From Ochotona curzoniae (taxonomy: Eukaryota; Chordata; Mammalia; Lagomorpha; Ochotonidae): a stretch of DNA of 64,000 nt. This document shows, piece after piece, positions 1 to 11,937 of this stretch; positions within the stretch are counted from its first letter, which is position 1, and every line of letters starts with the position of its first letter. Position numbers and translations under genes: made by a program. The notes beneath the pieces are model-generated. The model was not told the origin of the DNA, ran no database searches, and saw nothing but the letters and a program-made list of their open reading frames with translations. The stretch lies in assembly GCF_017591425.1 (NCBI RefSeq), contig NW_024467120.1, positions 7,626,001 to 7,690,000 on the forward strand, read 5' to 3'.

Positions 1-1112
1 AGTTATTAGACTGTAGTATACAGAAAAATATGAGATGAATAGTTCTTGTTCCAAAGCATTTTGTCCTCTCTCTTTCTCTCTCTCTGTCTCTCTCTTTTGA
101 CATATCTACACATTCTGCCATGAGATATCTCTGGGTTATTGTTTAACTTTTCAGGGACAAGAGTCATATCTTACATTTCTCTAATGCTCTCCCCCCACCC
201 CCCCACCCCCAATACCCAGCACAGTTCTTGATAAAACTATTGAACAACTAAAACATTGGTTTGAAAAGCAAGGCTCCTATCCAAAGCAGTTTTATTACCT
301 ATCGCGCACTCTTTCCTGCCTTCCCACTCACGCGGAAACACAGTGCTTGGTCTCTGCCTGTGCCAGTTCAGGGCTCAGAGCCTGCTTGCTCCACCCTCCT
401 GACGTGTGGCAGGCTCTACTGACAGAGGCACCTTCACAGACACGTTATCATTTTCGTTGAGAAGATGGAGCGTGTGTCCTTTCTTATGTCCTATTCTTTG
501 CCCCTGCACACAGGTCTATGCCTCATGGCTTGATTGTATGTATTTTTCCTTCTCTTTCTTTCCTTCTTGTCTCAGAACACCATCCACTCCTCTATCACCA
601 AGCTCAGTGATGAGTCCTGGAATACCTGGAACCCTTACCTACCGTCCACACAAGTCCTGTGTCTTCCTCTCCCTGTTTCAGATGGGCACAGCAGTAGTCT
701 CCCCCCTTTAACCTGTTTCTTCCACCTACCCAGTTACCATTAATTTGCTGAAAATGAATCTACTCCACTGGTATAGGTGGTGAGGCAAGGAATAGGTGTA
801 TACCTTGTGTGTATGGTTTCTTCCCTTAAGCAGTTTTCTCCTGCTGCACCTGCCCAACAGGGAACCTGCTGCATGGGTTGCATGCAATTAAAATAGCAAA
901 CATAGTGAGTTGAGATCAAGCAACATGTAACTGGGAAGAACACACTTTAGGAAGGCAAGTGGATGCTCTTCCTCGAGCTCGTACTAGCCAAGCTTCTTGT
1001 CTTATCTACAAGCCCAAATAATGAAGTAAGTTTGCAAGCAGACTTCTTCAAAAGTTCATGAAAAATGGAATTTAAAGATACGTTGACTTTGATATAAAAA
1101 ATAATTTGAGGT

Positions 1113-1361
1113 CAGGAGCCAGCATTGTGGTGTCATGGATTAAACTACCACCTGTGATGCTTGCATCCCATATGAAGCTCTTCTGCTTCTGGTCTAGCTC
1201 CCTCTTGCTGCCCCTCAGACAGCAGCAGACGATGGTCCCAGTGCTTGTGCACCTAACCATGCACATGGGAGACCATGATGGCGTTCCAGGCATCTGGTTT
1301 TGGCTTGGCACAGCCCTGGCTGATATGCCCATTTGGGGGTAAGCCAGCAGCAAATGATACA

Positions 1362-1404
<43 letters not shown>

Positions 1405-1451
1405 CAACTGTATAACTGTATTTCAAATAAATGAAATAAATCAATAAATCA
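1113..1451 (+). mobile_element. C-SINE, + strand
   Basis: It opens gccagcattgtggtgtcatgg and runs through the body motif 'catcccatatga', then 'catttgggggtaagccagcag', a long (TC)n tract (1367-1402) and an AAATAAAT-type tail. It lies inside the MITE-like element. Confidence 0.85.
1367..1402 (+). repeat. (TC)n microsatellite
   Basis: An uninterrupted TC dinucleotide run of about 36 bases, within the 3' part of the C-SINE, which normally carries a CT-rich segment there. Confidence 0.95.
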
Positions 1452-2398
1452 TAAGGAAATGTTTTGAAATCTGCATATTTTTTTCTCAATGCATATTTTC
1501 ATGGCATTTTTGAAGACCCCTCGTATATAACAAACTTAATGCAATTTTTCCTCAATTGCTATAACACGTTTTGAAAGCAAAGACTGTTTTCAAAAACAGA
1601 ATTTCTTTTTGTTTGAGAGAATACCCAAACACAAGTCTGCTTCATCCACTCACCCTCTCAACCATGCAGCTTTGATGGGCGCCAGACACTGCCCAGGGTG
1701 GGTAACGTTTGCATGTCGGTGCTCCCAAAATACTTTGGGCTTGAAACAACAACATATCTTACACATTTTTTCGTGTCTTTTCTTTCTTCTGTTCATGTGC
1801 ATCCTCTTGCTTTATGAAACCATGTGAATAATTCAGTTTCACTAGTTCAGATATATGTGAGAATTTGCAAGTTCATTTTATGTGAACTAGGCATATATGA
1901 TTTAGAAATCTGTGTCTGCCTCCAATGATATTTTTAACCTATTGTCTCTAATCATGTTTTGGCATGGCTTTTTAACACTTGTCATTTGTATTGACAACCT
2001 AATTGGCAGGGTAAAGGTATGTGATTTCTTTTGGTTAGAAAAAAAAAAAGCATAAGTGTTGTCATTTCTAACCATGAATTCTCAAATACAAAAAAAATAA
2101 AACTAATAATGGATTCCATATGGTTTTATTTAAGACTTTAAAACATTAACCTAATTCCCTTTGAACTTGCATTGCTTCTGCCTCTATTCTGAAAATTTAG
2201 TGAACATACGTTACATCTGTTCTGTTATGGCAGCTGTTTAATCATCAGTTGTAATATTTTATATTAATTGTAATATAGGATGTCTCATTTCCATATTTTA
2301 TGTACATGTGGGGAGAATGGAGTTCTCTTTTTAGCACGCAATGGCGTTTTTCTCAGGAGTAGCCTGGCTTTGCCTAGGAAACTAAATAGCTCGTTCAG

Positions 2399-3010
2399 TT
2401 CAGGGATGGGGGTGTGATACTGCATGTTGAGACGCTACTTGGGATGCCTGCGTTCCACATGGGAGTGCTACTTCGAGTCCTAGCTATTTCACATCTGGTC
2501 CAGCTCCTGCTAACATTCCCCTTTTTTTTTTTTTTTTTTTTTAAGATTTCTGTCTTTTTTTTTTTTTTTATTGTAAAGGCAGATATATAGAAAGAAGATA
2601 CAGACAGATCTTCCATCTGCTGATTCACTCCTGAAATGCTGGTAATGGCCAGAGCTGTGCCAGACCAAAACCAGAAGCTAGAAGCTTCTTTCAGTCTCCC
2701 ATGTGGGTGCAGGGTCCCAAGGCTTTGGGCCATCCTCTACTGTTTTTCCAGGCTGCAAGCAGGGAGCTGGATTGGAAGTGGAGCAGCTGGGACACAAACA
2801 TGTGCCCTTCCGGGAATCTGACCTATGCAAGATTCCAGGTGTGTAATTATAAGACTGCTCTCTGGTTTTTGTTATGTATATAGGCTCATTATATACTAGC
2901 AAGGCAAGGCTTTAACCACTAGGCTATCATGCCAAGCCCTGCTAACATTCTTAAGAGACAACAGATAATGGTTCAAGAACTTGAGCCCTGAAAGTGGGAG
3001 TTAGCCACAA
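2399..3010 (+). mobile_element. Old C-SINE, + strand, split by a younger C-SINE
   Basis: The first part (2399-2518) carries the head and 'gcctgcgttccacatggg'. The second part resumes at 2938/2951 with 'agagacaacagataatggttc', the degraded 'cagcagaggatggccca' body motif. The two parts are separated by a minus-strand SINE with a 13-bp duplication. Confidence 0.75.
2519..2937 (-). mobile_element. C-SINE, - strand, nested, with 13-bp target-site duplication
   Basis: It starts with a T-rich tail (two T runs around 2521-2570), then 'ccatctgctgattcactcctg', 'gtgggtgcagggtcccaagg', and ends 'ttaaccactaggctatcatgcc'. The duplication cctgctaacattc is present at 2506-2518 and 2938-2950. A 60-base AT-rich stretch near 2830-2890 looks like a further small insertion. 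Confidence 0.85.
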
Positions 3011-4735
3011 GGCTGTGAAGAATTGAAGCAATTTCTGCATAGTGGAGAAATGGAGTATTGTCTTCTCAGCATAGAGAAGGAGTGCTGGAAGAGGAGGAAG
3101 CAGAAGGGAATGACTGATGCTCAGCTTTGGGATTGTTTGCCTCTTGCCATAGATACTTACAGAACCAAGAAGATCAGAAATTGGGAGCTGGGTCGGATCA
3201 TGAGAATTCAAATCTCTGAGTGTTTAAAGTCACTTAAAGAACGAGGGGAAAGGAAGGGAAGGTGGGAGCTCATCATCTGGGTCTGAGGGACAGGGCCACC
3301 CTAGGTGGCATCTGGAGCTCACACGTGACTGGGACCCAAGTCCGCTATCACTACTTGTCTACCCTGAGGAAAGAAGTCACTCTGGTCATCATCTGTTTCT
3401 TCATTGAGTTGTCCTGCTGATTAGATTAACACATGTAGAAGCAAGTGGAGAACTGTTTGCTTAGGATAAATGCCGTCCAGATCTCCCAGATTCGTGGACA
3501 TGCGTTTGATAGAAGATTGAAATTTGTTTTTTATGTATTTACTGTGAACTTAATTGCAAAGAAGTCATACATCTAAAGCCCATTCTAAGAAAACAAAAAT
3601 GGTCCCTTAAAACCCTTCTAGCAATTTTAACTCTTCAAGTATAAAGTATTTTGTATCCTGAACAAGTCAGTTAATAATTTACAATCAAAATTATTGTGCT
3701 CACTGTAGTGCAATGTCATCCCCAAAACCAAAATTTTAGTTAAAGTTTTGATTATATTTTTAATCTTTATACAATTATTCTTTGGAGGAAAAATGTATTT
3801 TGTTTCTAAAGCAATGTTGTAACTAGGTCTCATCAGACATGTTAAGAGTTTTAGTCATTTGATTCTTGCCTACATGAAATGGAAAAGTAAATTACTTTGC
3901 AAAAGTTAAGCTTCAGTGGTGGCTAAATGCAACACTAAATATTAAAGCACATGGGATAATGACATGATTTTAAGACTATAATTATTGCATGTTGTGATTG
4001 CTTCCATTCAAAACCCTTAAGCCATTCACTGCTGACCAATTTTGGTTATGTTCATCAGAATTGTTTACCATATTGATGATGACAATATTTCTAGAAACTC
4101 ATTTTGATAAATACATTTAGAAAACACTTAAATTTAGATTTTTAAATATTTAGGACACTTTTCCCTTCAAAGTAACTGCTTTATTTTTTTCTAGTTTTTC
4201 TCTAGAATTACTCATCATAATTAGTGGGACGAGGATCCATAACTTTTCAATGCTATGGGACTTGGTAGGACTTCCTTTTGGACTTGGAAGTGCCCTGAGG
4301 TCCACCAGCCAAAGTGAGAGATGGAAGCAGTAAGCAGAGCACAGGGACAAAGGATGCTCTTGGTGGCTGGAGGGTGAGGGGTTGAGTCTGAGCAGCAGCT
4401 GGAGAAGCCTGGTTCTGCCCAGGATGTCAGCTCCCCTCACTGCACCTCTCTGGGCCTGCTATGACTGCTCTGCTTTTCACCTCAAGACTCACGAAGTCAT
4501 GGAGGAGCAGGAAGCATGCCAAAGCCCCAGTATCTCACATGTGTAAAGCACTCATGAGTACTGAGTGAATGACTTCACTCGCTTATAAGTCACTGTGTGA
4601 CTTGGCAATCATTCATTCTGTTCAAAATCCCCATTTCCCATGCATCAGGAATGAGTCATGACGGGATGGAAGTTGATAAGATCTGTGAGCAAGGCAGTCT
4701 GACCGTATGGATCAGGTTCTTCCAAATATGCTGAG
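3011..4735. other. Intron sequence, nothing recognised
   Basis: No repeat, exon or structured element could be named by eye. The part after 3500 is AT-rich. Confidence 0.5.
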
Positions 4736-5060
4736 GAATGTGTAATGAAGAGTCACAGATCTAATAAAACATAAATCAGTAAGGCTGTTCAATGCAGAAT
4801 GGTTTAAAATAGTAAAATTCAAAAAGCAGCCAGAGTGTCCAACAATCGGTGACAATTTAACATGCTTTATTCATGTTATAATGCCATGCAGTCACTACAA
4901 ACCTGTTATGTGAGCATATTTAATTATAAGTAGTGGAGGATATTCATTTATATGTCAAGTTGACAAATTATTTCAAGATGACCTATCTATAACATCAATA
5001 TTATTAAACAGTTATTAACTATTTGCTTAGAAAATAAGACTGATAAAGTATGAGTACACT
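4736..5060 (+). mobile_element. Probable old L1 3'-end fragment
   Basis: The series 'agccagagtgtccaacaatcggtgacaatttaacatgc' followed by 'ataatgccatgcagtcactac' resembles the L1 segment around the end of ORF2 (the '...tggaatactatgcagc...' region). It is strongly decayed. Confidence 0.4.
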
Positions 5061-5130
5061 TCAAAATTATGCAGCAAATGGAATTAAAAGGCAAATCTAT
5101 GTTGCTGCAAAATTTTTCAAATTATGCATA

Positions 5131-5240
5131 GGAGTGCTGTTCAGAAAGTTTATGCGAAGTATACATCATGAAAAAGCTATGCCCAGGTTTCAAAATATTA
5201 TTGCTGCAAAACTTTTCATTTTTTCATGAATTTTATTTTT
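5131..5240 (-). mobile_element. MITE-like fragment
   Basis: It contains 'gttcagaaagtttatgcg', 'catgaaaaagctatgccc' and 'tttcaaaatattattgctgc', in the order expected for the inverted form of the element at 1043-1523. It ends next to a minus-strand C-SINE. Confidence 0.5.
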
Positions 5241-5575
5241 GGACTTAGTTATTTGGAAGACAGAGTTATAGTAACAGGAGAAAGAAAAATATCTTCTGTC
5301 CACTGATTCCTTCCCAAAATGGTTGCACTTATTGGAGTCAAGCTAGTCCAAAGGCAGGAACCAAGAGCTTCGGTCAGGTTTCCCACATGGGTGCAGGAGC
5401 CTGCAGGCTGCCATCCTCATGAGGTATGAGGTAAGCCATCCTTAGTTGCTTTCCCAGGCACAGTAACAGGCAGCTGGATTGGAAGTGGAACAGCCAGGAC
5501 TCAAACTAAAGTCCCTATGGAATGCTGGAGTTGCAGACGGCAGCTTAATTTGCTATATAACATCAGCTCCCCAGT
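5241..5575 (-). mobile_element. C-SINE, - strand
   Basis: Motifs in order: T-rich start, 'ctgtccactgattccttccc', 'aaggcaggaaccaagagctt', 'cccacatgggtgcagg', 'cagctggattggaagtgga', 'cagccaggactcaaac' and a head remnant near 5560. Confidence 0.8.
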
Positions 5576-6179
5576 GAACTTTGAGAAGTACAGTAAGTAC
5601 GCTATCAGTTTTTCTGGAGTTACCTGTCAAAGTCATAATCTTGAGTGGCTATATTTCCCTTTTTGTGCTTTTTGGAGAGAAGGGAGGGAGGGGAGACAAA
5701 GGAGAAAGGAGAGTTTTCCAGTGTCATTTTGTAGATGGGTGGGCTACGCACACCTGTAAGGCGTGAAGTATGCATGGGAGGGAGGAAGAACCGTGCGTAC
5801 GGGGAAAGAGATGAGTCAACACCTCCAAGCAGCATCTACCAAAAAATCTGCATGGTGACATTAATACAATCCTGGAAGAGAGGCTCGGCAAGATGCCTGA
5901 ATCCTGGGAGTAAGATTGGCAGGCATGCTACTGTCATTGCATTCACGTGGCATCCACTTAGGAGTGTGGAGCTGTGGGATGTAGCACTGATCTGAATATT
6001 GCACACCTGGTAAACTTTGCCAGGGAGACTGGCCTGTCTCAGCTGTGGTGGTTTTGTTTCATTTTAACATAGGACTTAAGCACGTTTTAGCCATGCATTC
6101 TTTTATCTTTTCGTGTATGTTTATTGCTATATTTTTCTGCACCATATTGTTTATGCCATGATACTCAGAGTAAAGATAC

Positions 6180-6335
6180 AGGCTTTTGAGCTTGGCAGAA
6201 TTCATCAGATCCAGGTTGGTTCCCTGCTCAGTCGCCTGTAAGCTCCATGGCCTGGGGTGAATTTGGTTCTGTGCTGAGTGAGCAGTGTTAAAATGAGGTT
6301 AATAACAATTCCTTTGCTGAGATTTATACGAGGTG
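6180..6335 (+). mobile_element. MIR SINE fragment
   Basis: A decayed match to the MIR order: 'gcttttgagcttggcagaattc', 'gcctgtaagctccatggcctgggg', 'aaaatgaggttaataacaattcc'. Confidence 0.65.
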
Positions 6336-6528
6336 TTTGTGCGTAAAGTCACCAGCTCATTGCCTTTCACAGTGATAGACAGTCACGAGTTGTTGCTAAG
6401 TTACTCTTCATTGCTCTTAAGATACTCTTTGCTCTTGATTATATCATCCCGGTATGTCTTATTAGAAAAACATACACTTATGTTGACATCTTATTTTGTT
6501 TCTGTTGTCCTTTTTGTTTGTTGGAGGT

Positions 6529-6561
6529 TTTTTTGTTTGTTTGTTTGTTTGTTTGTTTTTT
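6529..6561 (+). repeat. (TTTG)n microsatellite
   Basis: Tandem tttg units, about seven, followed by a short T run. Confidence 0.9.
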
Positions 6562-7655
6562 TGGTAGTTTTTACCCAGTACTATCAAGAAAATAGCTAGG
6601 ACAAAACCTTCACCAGGACAAACAACCTGCTTGGTTGGCTCTGAGTGCTGCTAACCATAGTCAGCTGTTTGATAGTGTTCCTGTTGAACTGTGACATCCG
6701 CTGTCACTCGAAGCGGTCTTATGGAAAGCAAACAGTCTCTGAGAATTGCCAGCACACCGCTCCGCCTCATTCTGGGGAGCTGGCGGAGCACCTGCGTGTG
6801 CCCAGAGGGGTGTGATTTCACTTCGCACTCCATAAGCAACATCCTTCTGTTGTGAATTAAATCTTCTCAGTCAAAATCTGTGTCTACATGTGCTTGTTTA
6901 TTTGGAAAAGCAATGTGATGCAGAGGCATTTTATTTGTAATACTTGAGGAGCAATATGATACTAAGTGAGCTTAAAATTGCTAGAGTACTCTTTCCATTT
7001 GAAAGATTCTTTTACAAGAGTTTGTTTTTCTTTCTGGCTTTCCTACCATCTATTCTTAGGCCAAAGCATGAATGCTTTGTATACATATGTGTTAGCATGA
7101 AGTTTTATATATGTTTATAACCTGTGGTCTTTATATAGACATATTCCGTGTGTGCATGATAGTGAGCTAGTTTCCATTTACATAAGGGGGTTTCTTTGCC
7201 TGACTTGACCCAACCTTACTTTGCTCAGAAAAGTAAATGATATTACCTTATCTTCCATTGTAAGCTCTGTTCAGCTTCTGGCAAAGTTTACAACCCCAGT
7301 ATATCAGATTATCCTGTTCCTATTACTGCCTCTTGCAGTCTGTTCGATCCTGTCATGGCAGTGTCAAAGCTTTGTTCTCCATTGCCTTCTGCTCCAGCCT
7401 TTGCTAGGGGTGTGTGCACTGCTTTGCTCAGGGGCAAGACGTACACTGGCCAGATAACTGCAGGCACTGCTAACTCCCCTGCGGAAATAAACTTAGGATG
7501 GGTTTGTATCTTGACTGCCCGTCAGAAATAATGGCTTCATTTTGTGAATATCATATAGCATTTCCCTTTCTGTTGAGACCCAAGCAAAGCCTGTTGGATG
7601 GCATCCATTTGAATCTAGAAATTCTAGTAATAATGTCATCATTCATCACAAGCTA
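6562..7655. other. Intron sequence, nothing recognised
   Basis: No repeat or exon could be named. The stretch 6650-6840 has higher G+C than its surroundings and is not recognisably repetitive. Confidence 0.45.
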
Positions 7656-7659
7656 GGTG

Positions 7660-7870
7660 TCCTTTATCCAGGGATGGGACCAGATGCATTGCAGATGTGG
7701 GATTTTTTTTTTCCAAATTTTGGAATATTTTCACACACATAACTAGATATCTTAAGGATAGATTCAAATCTAAACATGAAGTTAATTTGTTTCTTTTGTA
7801 CTTTATATCCAACCTGAAAGCAATTTCATGGAAAAGTTTGAATTTACCTGTGTTTTCACTGAAACCTACT
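7660..7870 (+). mobile_element. Ancient mammal-wide repeat, family not named
   Basis: The run 'ccaaattttggaatattttc', 'agatatcttaaggatagattc', 'aaatctaaacatgaagttaa' and 'caacctgaaagcaatttc' resembles a repeat I recall from other mammalian genomes, but I cannot assign the family with confidence. Confidence 0.35.
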
Positions 7871-7879
7871 GCCCGGGTG

Positions 7880-9420
7880 TTAATTTTCTACTTTTTTTCT
7901 GTTTATTAAATGCTTCATGAATACAAAGAGTGCAGATTGCATATAGTCTGAGAAGACGACCCTAATAGGCTCGCGACCCTGCTCCACTGAGCAGCAGCCC
8001 TGCCTCCCTGGCCCCGTCAGTTGTTGCTAAGGTATAATAGTATCCAGTGTGTATCTGCAGGCTTTATCTGCCACTGACTGTAATATTGAGCAGGTTAAAA
8101 AACCAGAAGCCCACACTTCCCCTGGAGTGTGAACGGGTGCTGAAAAGGACAAGCATATCCCAAAGTGACAAGCTCGGTCCTGTATGTTTTTTTGTATTCT
8201 TTATTAGCTACTTTATATTATAAAAAGCTTATGATGTTAATCTTTTTACTGCTAGCTTATTTTACTTTTTATTATTGTTTCCGTATCAAGGATGCTATAC
8301 TCAAGGAGTTTCAAGTGATCTGAGATAAATAGAAATATTTCATCTTTTAAAACTCTGACCAAAGTAACTAAATATTCCCATGCATTTCCCACTTGAGTCT
8401 TCAGCTTCTTTTATTTTTTTTCAGTTAGAAACATATACAACTAAACACATGTATATGAAGATTATTTATAAACTTGTATTTGATTTACTTTTCTTAAATT
8501 TCGTTATGAGAAATGATCCTTTCCAAACGTGCTTATTCTGACCATTGCAGACTTTAGATATTTGCCTAATGCCTTGCCCTGAGATCTCTTGGCCATTGAT
8601 TTATGAAATTTTTTTTAGGTTTTTTTTTTTTTAAGTTTTTTCTATATTGCTCCGCAAAAACAAAAATTTTCCTTTTTTTTTTTAAATACTTCTTTTCTCC
8701 CCCAGTAAGGTACAAACAGTGGGTCTGTTTGTACGTCGTAACTAGCAGTTAGAGCAGCTCCATCCTTGGGGTCTCTGTGGTATACATCCCTTGCACTCTA
8801 TGCTCCTGCAGTTTGGTGAGTCTTCCACTCAGAAGCTCTAGAAGGGCTGCCCTGGCCAGGCTTCAGTCCCGCGGAGCCTGCAGCTCGGGGTAGAGGCATC
8901 TGATCAAGAGCTTGCATTCAGAAGGCAGTCACGAGTAGCTTCATCCGGTAACGATGCCGAGTTATTGAGCTTGTCCCAGGCTTTGCCTGTGGATAACTTT
9001 CTAGCCTTTCCTCGGGCTTGTTTTTCAGGGTCTTAATGTGTCTTGGCGGTCTCTTTGGCATCTTTCTACTAGCAAGATATTGGACCAAAAAATGTCTTGA
9101 ATCAAAGAGAAAGAAATAAAACTGAGACTAAATTGATTTCTAGGGTAGAATGCAGCTTCTGTTATTCAAAATTAAGAAACTGTGCGCTGGTGAAACACTC
9201 TGCCTGGGAAATAAGAGCAGCCTCCAGACAGCTCAGGGAAAATGTAAAGTGTTTAAAAACAACAAATAAACCAACAGAAACGGTGCTTGGGATGGGTTTC
9301 AGATTGTTTTAATGCTGTCATGAGTTTATCTTTGATTTTCACTTTGCACAAACTTTATGAAGTACTCGCATGTGCATGCGTTTCTGTGGAAAGTCAAGTC
9401 TAGCCCAGGCAACCTGCTTC
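7880..9420. other. Intron sequence without recognised transposons; contains a perfect inverted repeat
   Basis: Mostly unique-looking DNA with T runs near 8610-8690 and a 10-5-10 inverted repeat at 8710-8734. No C-SINE lies between 5576 and 10548. Confidence 0.5.
8710..8734. repeat. Perfect inverted repeat, 10-bp arms, 5-base loop
   Basis: The arm GTACAAACAG at 8710-8719 is the exact reverse complement of CTGTTTGTAC at 8725-8734, with TGGGT between. Confidence 0.95.
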
Positions 9421-9424
9421 TCTC

Positions 9425-9925
9425 ACCCTGACTATTGCAGTGCCTCACATCCATCCTCCATCCGGGTCACATCTGTCCTCTAGAGGGAAACTAGAATGAG
9501 CTTTCATACAAGCACATCTGTTTGTGTTGTTGTACTTCTATGCTTAAACTTTTCCGTGGCTTTCCATGCTTTTTAAGAAAAAGGCCAAACCTTTCTGCAT
9601 CTGCAAAGCCAGATCTTTTCCCCACACTCCCCTGGCCCTCTCAGCCCTTTGCTGTCACCACGGTCACATGCCCATGGGCCGCTTCTTCACATATGGCCTG
9701 CCCTCCCTGCTCCTATGCTCCACTCTCCCTCCCCTATCCGTCCCATCTGGGTCACTCACTCATTACAGCCTGTGGGTCCTTGTGACCGACGCAGCCGTTT
9801 TCCATTTATGTGGTGGGTTTGATTACCTCTTCCTCCTCCCTCACTGGAAAGTAAATTCTAGAAGAACACAGCATGGGTACTACCCTGTGGTAGATGCCCA
9901 GACAAGAGTTGTAGAATAATTCAAT
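9425..9925 (+). mobile_element. L2 LINE 3'-end fragment
   Basis: L2 landmarks appear in order: 'ctgactattgcagtgcctc', 'tgcttaaacttttccgtggctttcc', pyrimidine-rich middle, 'tggaaagtaaattctagaag' and 'gtagatgcccagacaagagt'. Confidence 0.65.
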
Positions 9926-10548
9926 GTTAAAGATGATGTCCATAGCACACTTTGTCCAGTGACAGCGTGTCTTTGCTTGCCCTGGTCCAAGTTTGAGCAG
10001 GAACTCACTCTGAATGGCGACATCTAGTTCACCGGATCACCACGGTACCAAAGTCTCACCTTCTGTTCTCTGACTGACCCACCGAACAACCTTTTGCAAT
10101 GCAAACCCCTGCTTGGACAGGGTTTGATGCTTCCAGAAAGAGTTCAAAGACGTGGCTTTGGTGCACACAACCAAGGCACATAGTTGACTTTTTCTAGCCA
10201 CTGTTGAAAAAGATCTGTGCAATGAGGCTGGATTAATTCTGTGTCATATTTCCCAGATCAAAAAATGTACAAAAATTAGTGCTGACAACAAAAACATAGG
10301 ATCTAATCTGTGACCTAGAATCATCAGTTGCTTTTCTCTGTTTTTGGATCTTCTCTGAGGAAGCATCTTGCTTGTTTTGAAATACCGGTATTCTGTAGAT
10401 ATGTCACCAGATTTACCTACAGGCCTGTGGGTCTGAGTTTTAAAGTTTTGGTGAGAATATGTCCTTTATGCCTTTGAAATGATTAGCCTTCCTTTTTGCT
10501 TTTATTCTTTCTGTTTTGAAGAGGAATTAAATGCTTTTTTTTTCTCTA

Positions 10549-10855
10549 CAGTTATTTTATAGATTTATGTATTTATCTGGAAAACGGTCTAGACAGAGAG
10601 AAAGAGAGATGAAGAAATGGATTTTCTTCTCATTCCCCAGATGGCTGCAATGGCCAGCCCTGGGTCAGGCCAAAGCCAGAGGCCAGGGGCTGCATCTGAG
10701 TCTCCCAGGTGGCTTGCAAGAACACAGATATTTGGGCCACCTTCCAGTGCTTTCCCCAGGCCATTGCTAGGAAGCTGGATGGGAAGTGGAGCAGCTGGAG
10801 ATGTGAACTGCTGCCTGTATGGGATGGTGGTGTCACAGTTATTACAACTGTAACC
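10549..10855 (-). mobile_element. C-SINE, - strand
   Basis: Contains 'tttatgtatttatctggaaa', 'cagatggctgcaatggcca', 'aaagccagaggccaggggc', 'gaagctggatgggaagtgg' and 'agcagctggagatgtgaac'. Confidence 0.85.
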
Positions 10856-10899
10856 CCTGAAGAACAGTTTTCGTGTACAACATTTTCACCTGAGCATTA

Positions 10900-10930
10900 A
10901 ATATATATATATATGTTTATATATATGTAT
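10900..10930 (+). repeat. AT-rich dinucleotide tract
   Basis: Runs of AT interrupted by two TG steps. Confidence 0.85.
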
Positions 10931-11385
10931 GCCCTGAACAGCTGTACAATTCAAATTAAGGTGAAAATGAGAGCCGGGGTTTTAATGGAGGAAGCCCATT
11001 GTGTTGGTGGGAAGGTGCATCAGAGGTCCGGAGAAGGCACAAGGAGTAAGACCTCCTGGGGTGTCCAACCTGACCTTTCATATCAGTATGCAAAAGTCAT
11101 GGTCATCCTCTTCTAAAGTGAAGACATGAACCTTACATCCTTGGGCCCGTCTTCCGTATGTGCTGAACAAGACTCTGTTCCACCTTCTCCAGAGACACCG
11201 TGTAAGACTGGCATTACCAGCATAACGATAATGTGGCTTTCTAGATTTTCCTAAACAGCAGCAGATAAACAAAGACTGTTTTTTTTTTCCAAGTAAGGAT
11301 GATCGCCTGCCTCAGTATTTACATTCTATAGAAAACCCTGACTGTATTGGTGGTTGAAGCAAACATGTTATATTTCTCACTTCAG

Positions 11386-11436
11386 TCCGTGGAAGAGATA
11401 AACTTTGAACAATACAAAGAGATGCTTACTGGCCTG
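11386..11436 (+). other. Exon-like segment, 51 bp, open in phase 0
   Basis: A pyrimidine-rich stretch ends tctcacttcag and the segment is followed by gtaagc, a strong donor. Only one frame is open, reading SVEEINFEQYKEMLTGL; the other two carry stops. I do not recognise the peptide and it is not part of canonical CDKAL1 as I recall it. It may be chance or an unannotated cassette exon. Confidence 0.25.
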
Positions 11437-11787
11437 GTAAGCTGCTGTTTCTGAGATAAAGAATTTTTTGGTGATTTTCATCAGTTTTATCCACATAGTA
11501 CATTTATCAGAATGATCTGTGTTCTAGATTTATAATGTCTCTGAGTAAACATGTTTAAATGTACACAGAGAATTAAATTGCAAGAAAAGCATCTCAAAAT
11601 TCACTCTTCTGTAAAGTGAATATATCAACTCCATTTCCACAGTGCTTCCTCCATGGGTACAGAGTAATTAGGCAGACATAATGTAACACATAAAGGAATT
11701 TATTAGGCCTTTATTAAGGCTTGATAACTTGAGTTTCCTATTTTAACTCTCAAAGGGCTCCTAATTGTTGTCATTTTCTTTGAAAAG

Positions 11788-11937
11788 CTACATTTAGAAG
11801 GAAGTGAAAGTGGTGCAAAAGAAAGCACATTTGAATGGAAAAATGCAAATTGCCGTTTATGTGAATTCAGTGCCCGAGTGCAAGAGCCCACAGTGCCTAG
11901 CATCAGAGTCTTCCTCAGCACAACAGACACCGCTTCC
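11788..11937 (+). other. Exon-like segment, 150 bp, open in phase 0
   Basis: The segment is bounded by tttctttgaaaag upstream and gtgagt downstream and encodes exactly 50 residues starting LHLEGSESGAKESTFEWKNA. The acceptor is weak because purines fill the last bases before AG. The peptide is not recognised. The open frame runs from 11728 to a stop just after the donor at 11944-11946. Confidence 0.2.

Larger units (their letters stand above)
1043..1523 (+). mobile_element. Palindromic MITE-like element split by a C-SINE
   Basis: The left half (1043-1104) begins cttcttcaaaagttcatg and the right half (about 1455-1523) ends cattttcatggcatttttgaagacccctcg followed by TA. The two ends are inverted repeats of one another, and a C-SINE separates them. 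Related halves occur near 5131, 20962, 40291 and 60548. The TA flank suggests a mariner-like origin, which is an inference. Confidence 0.55.
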
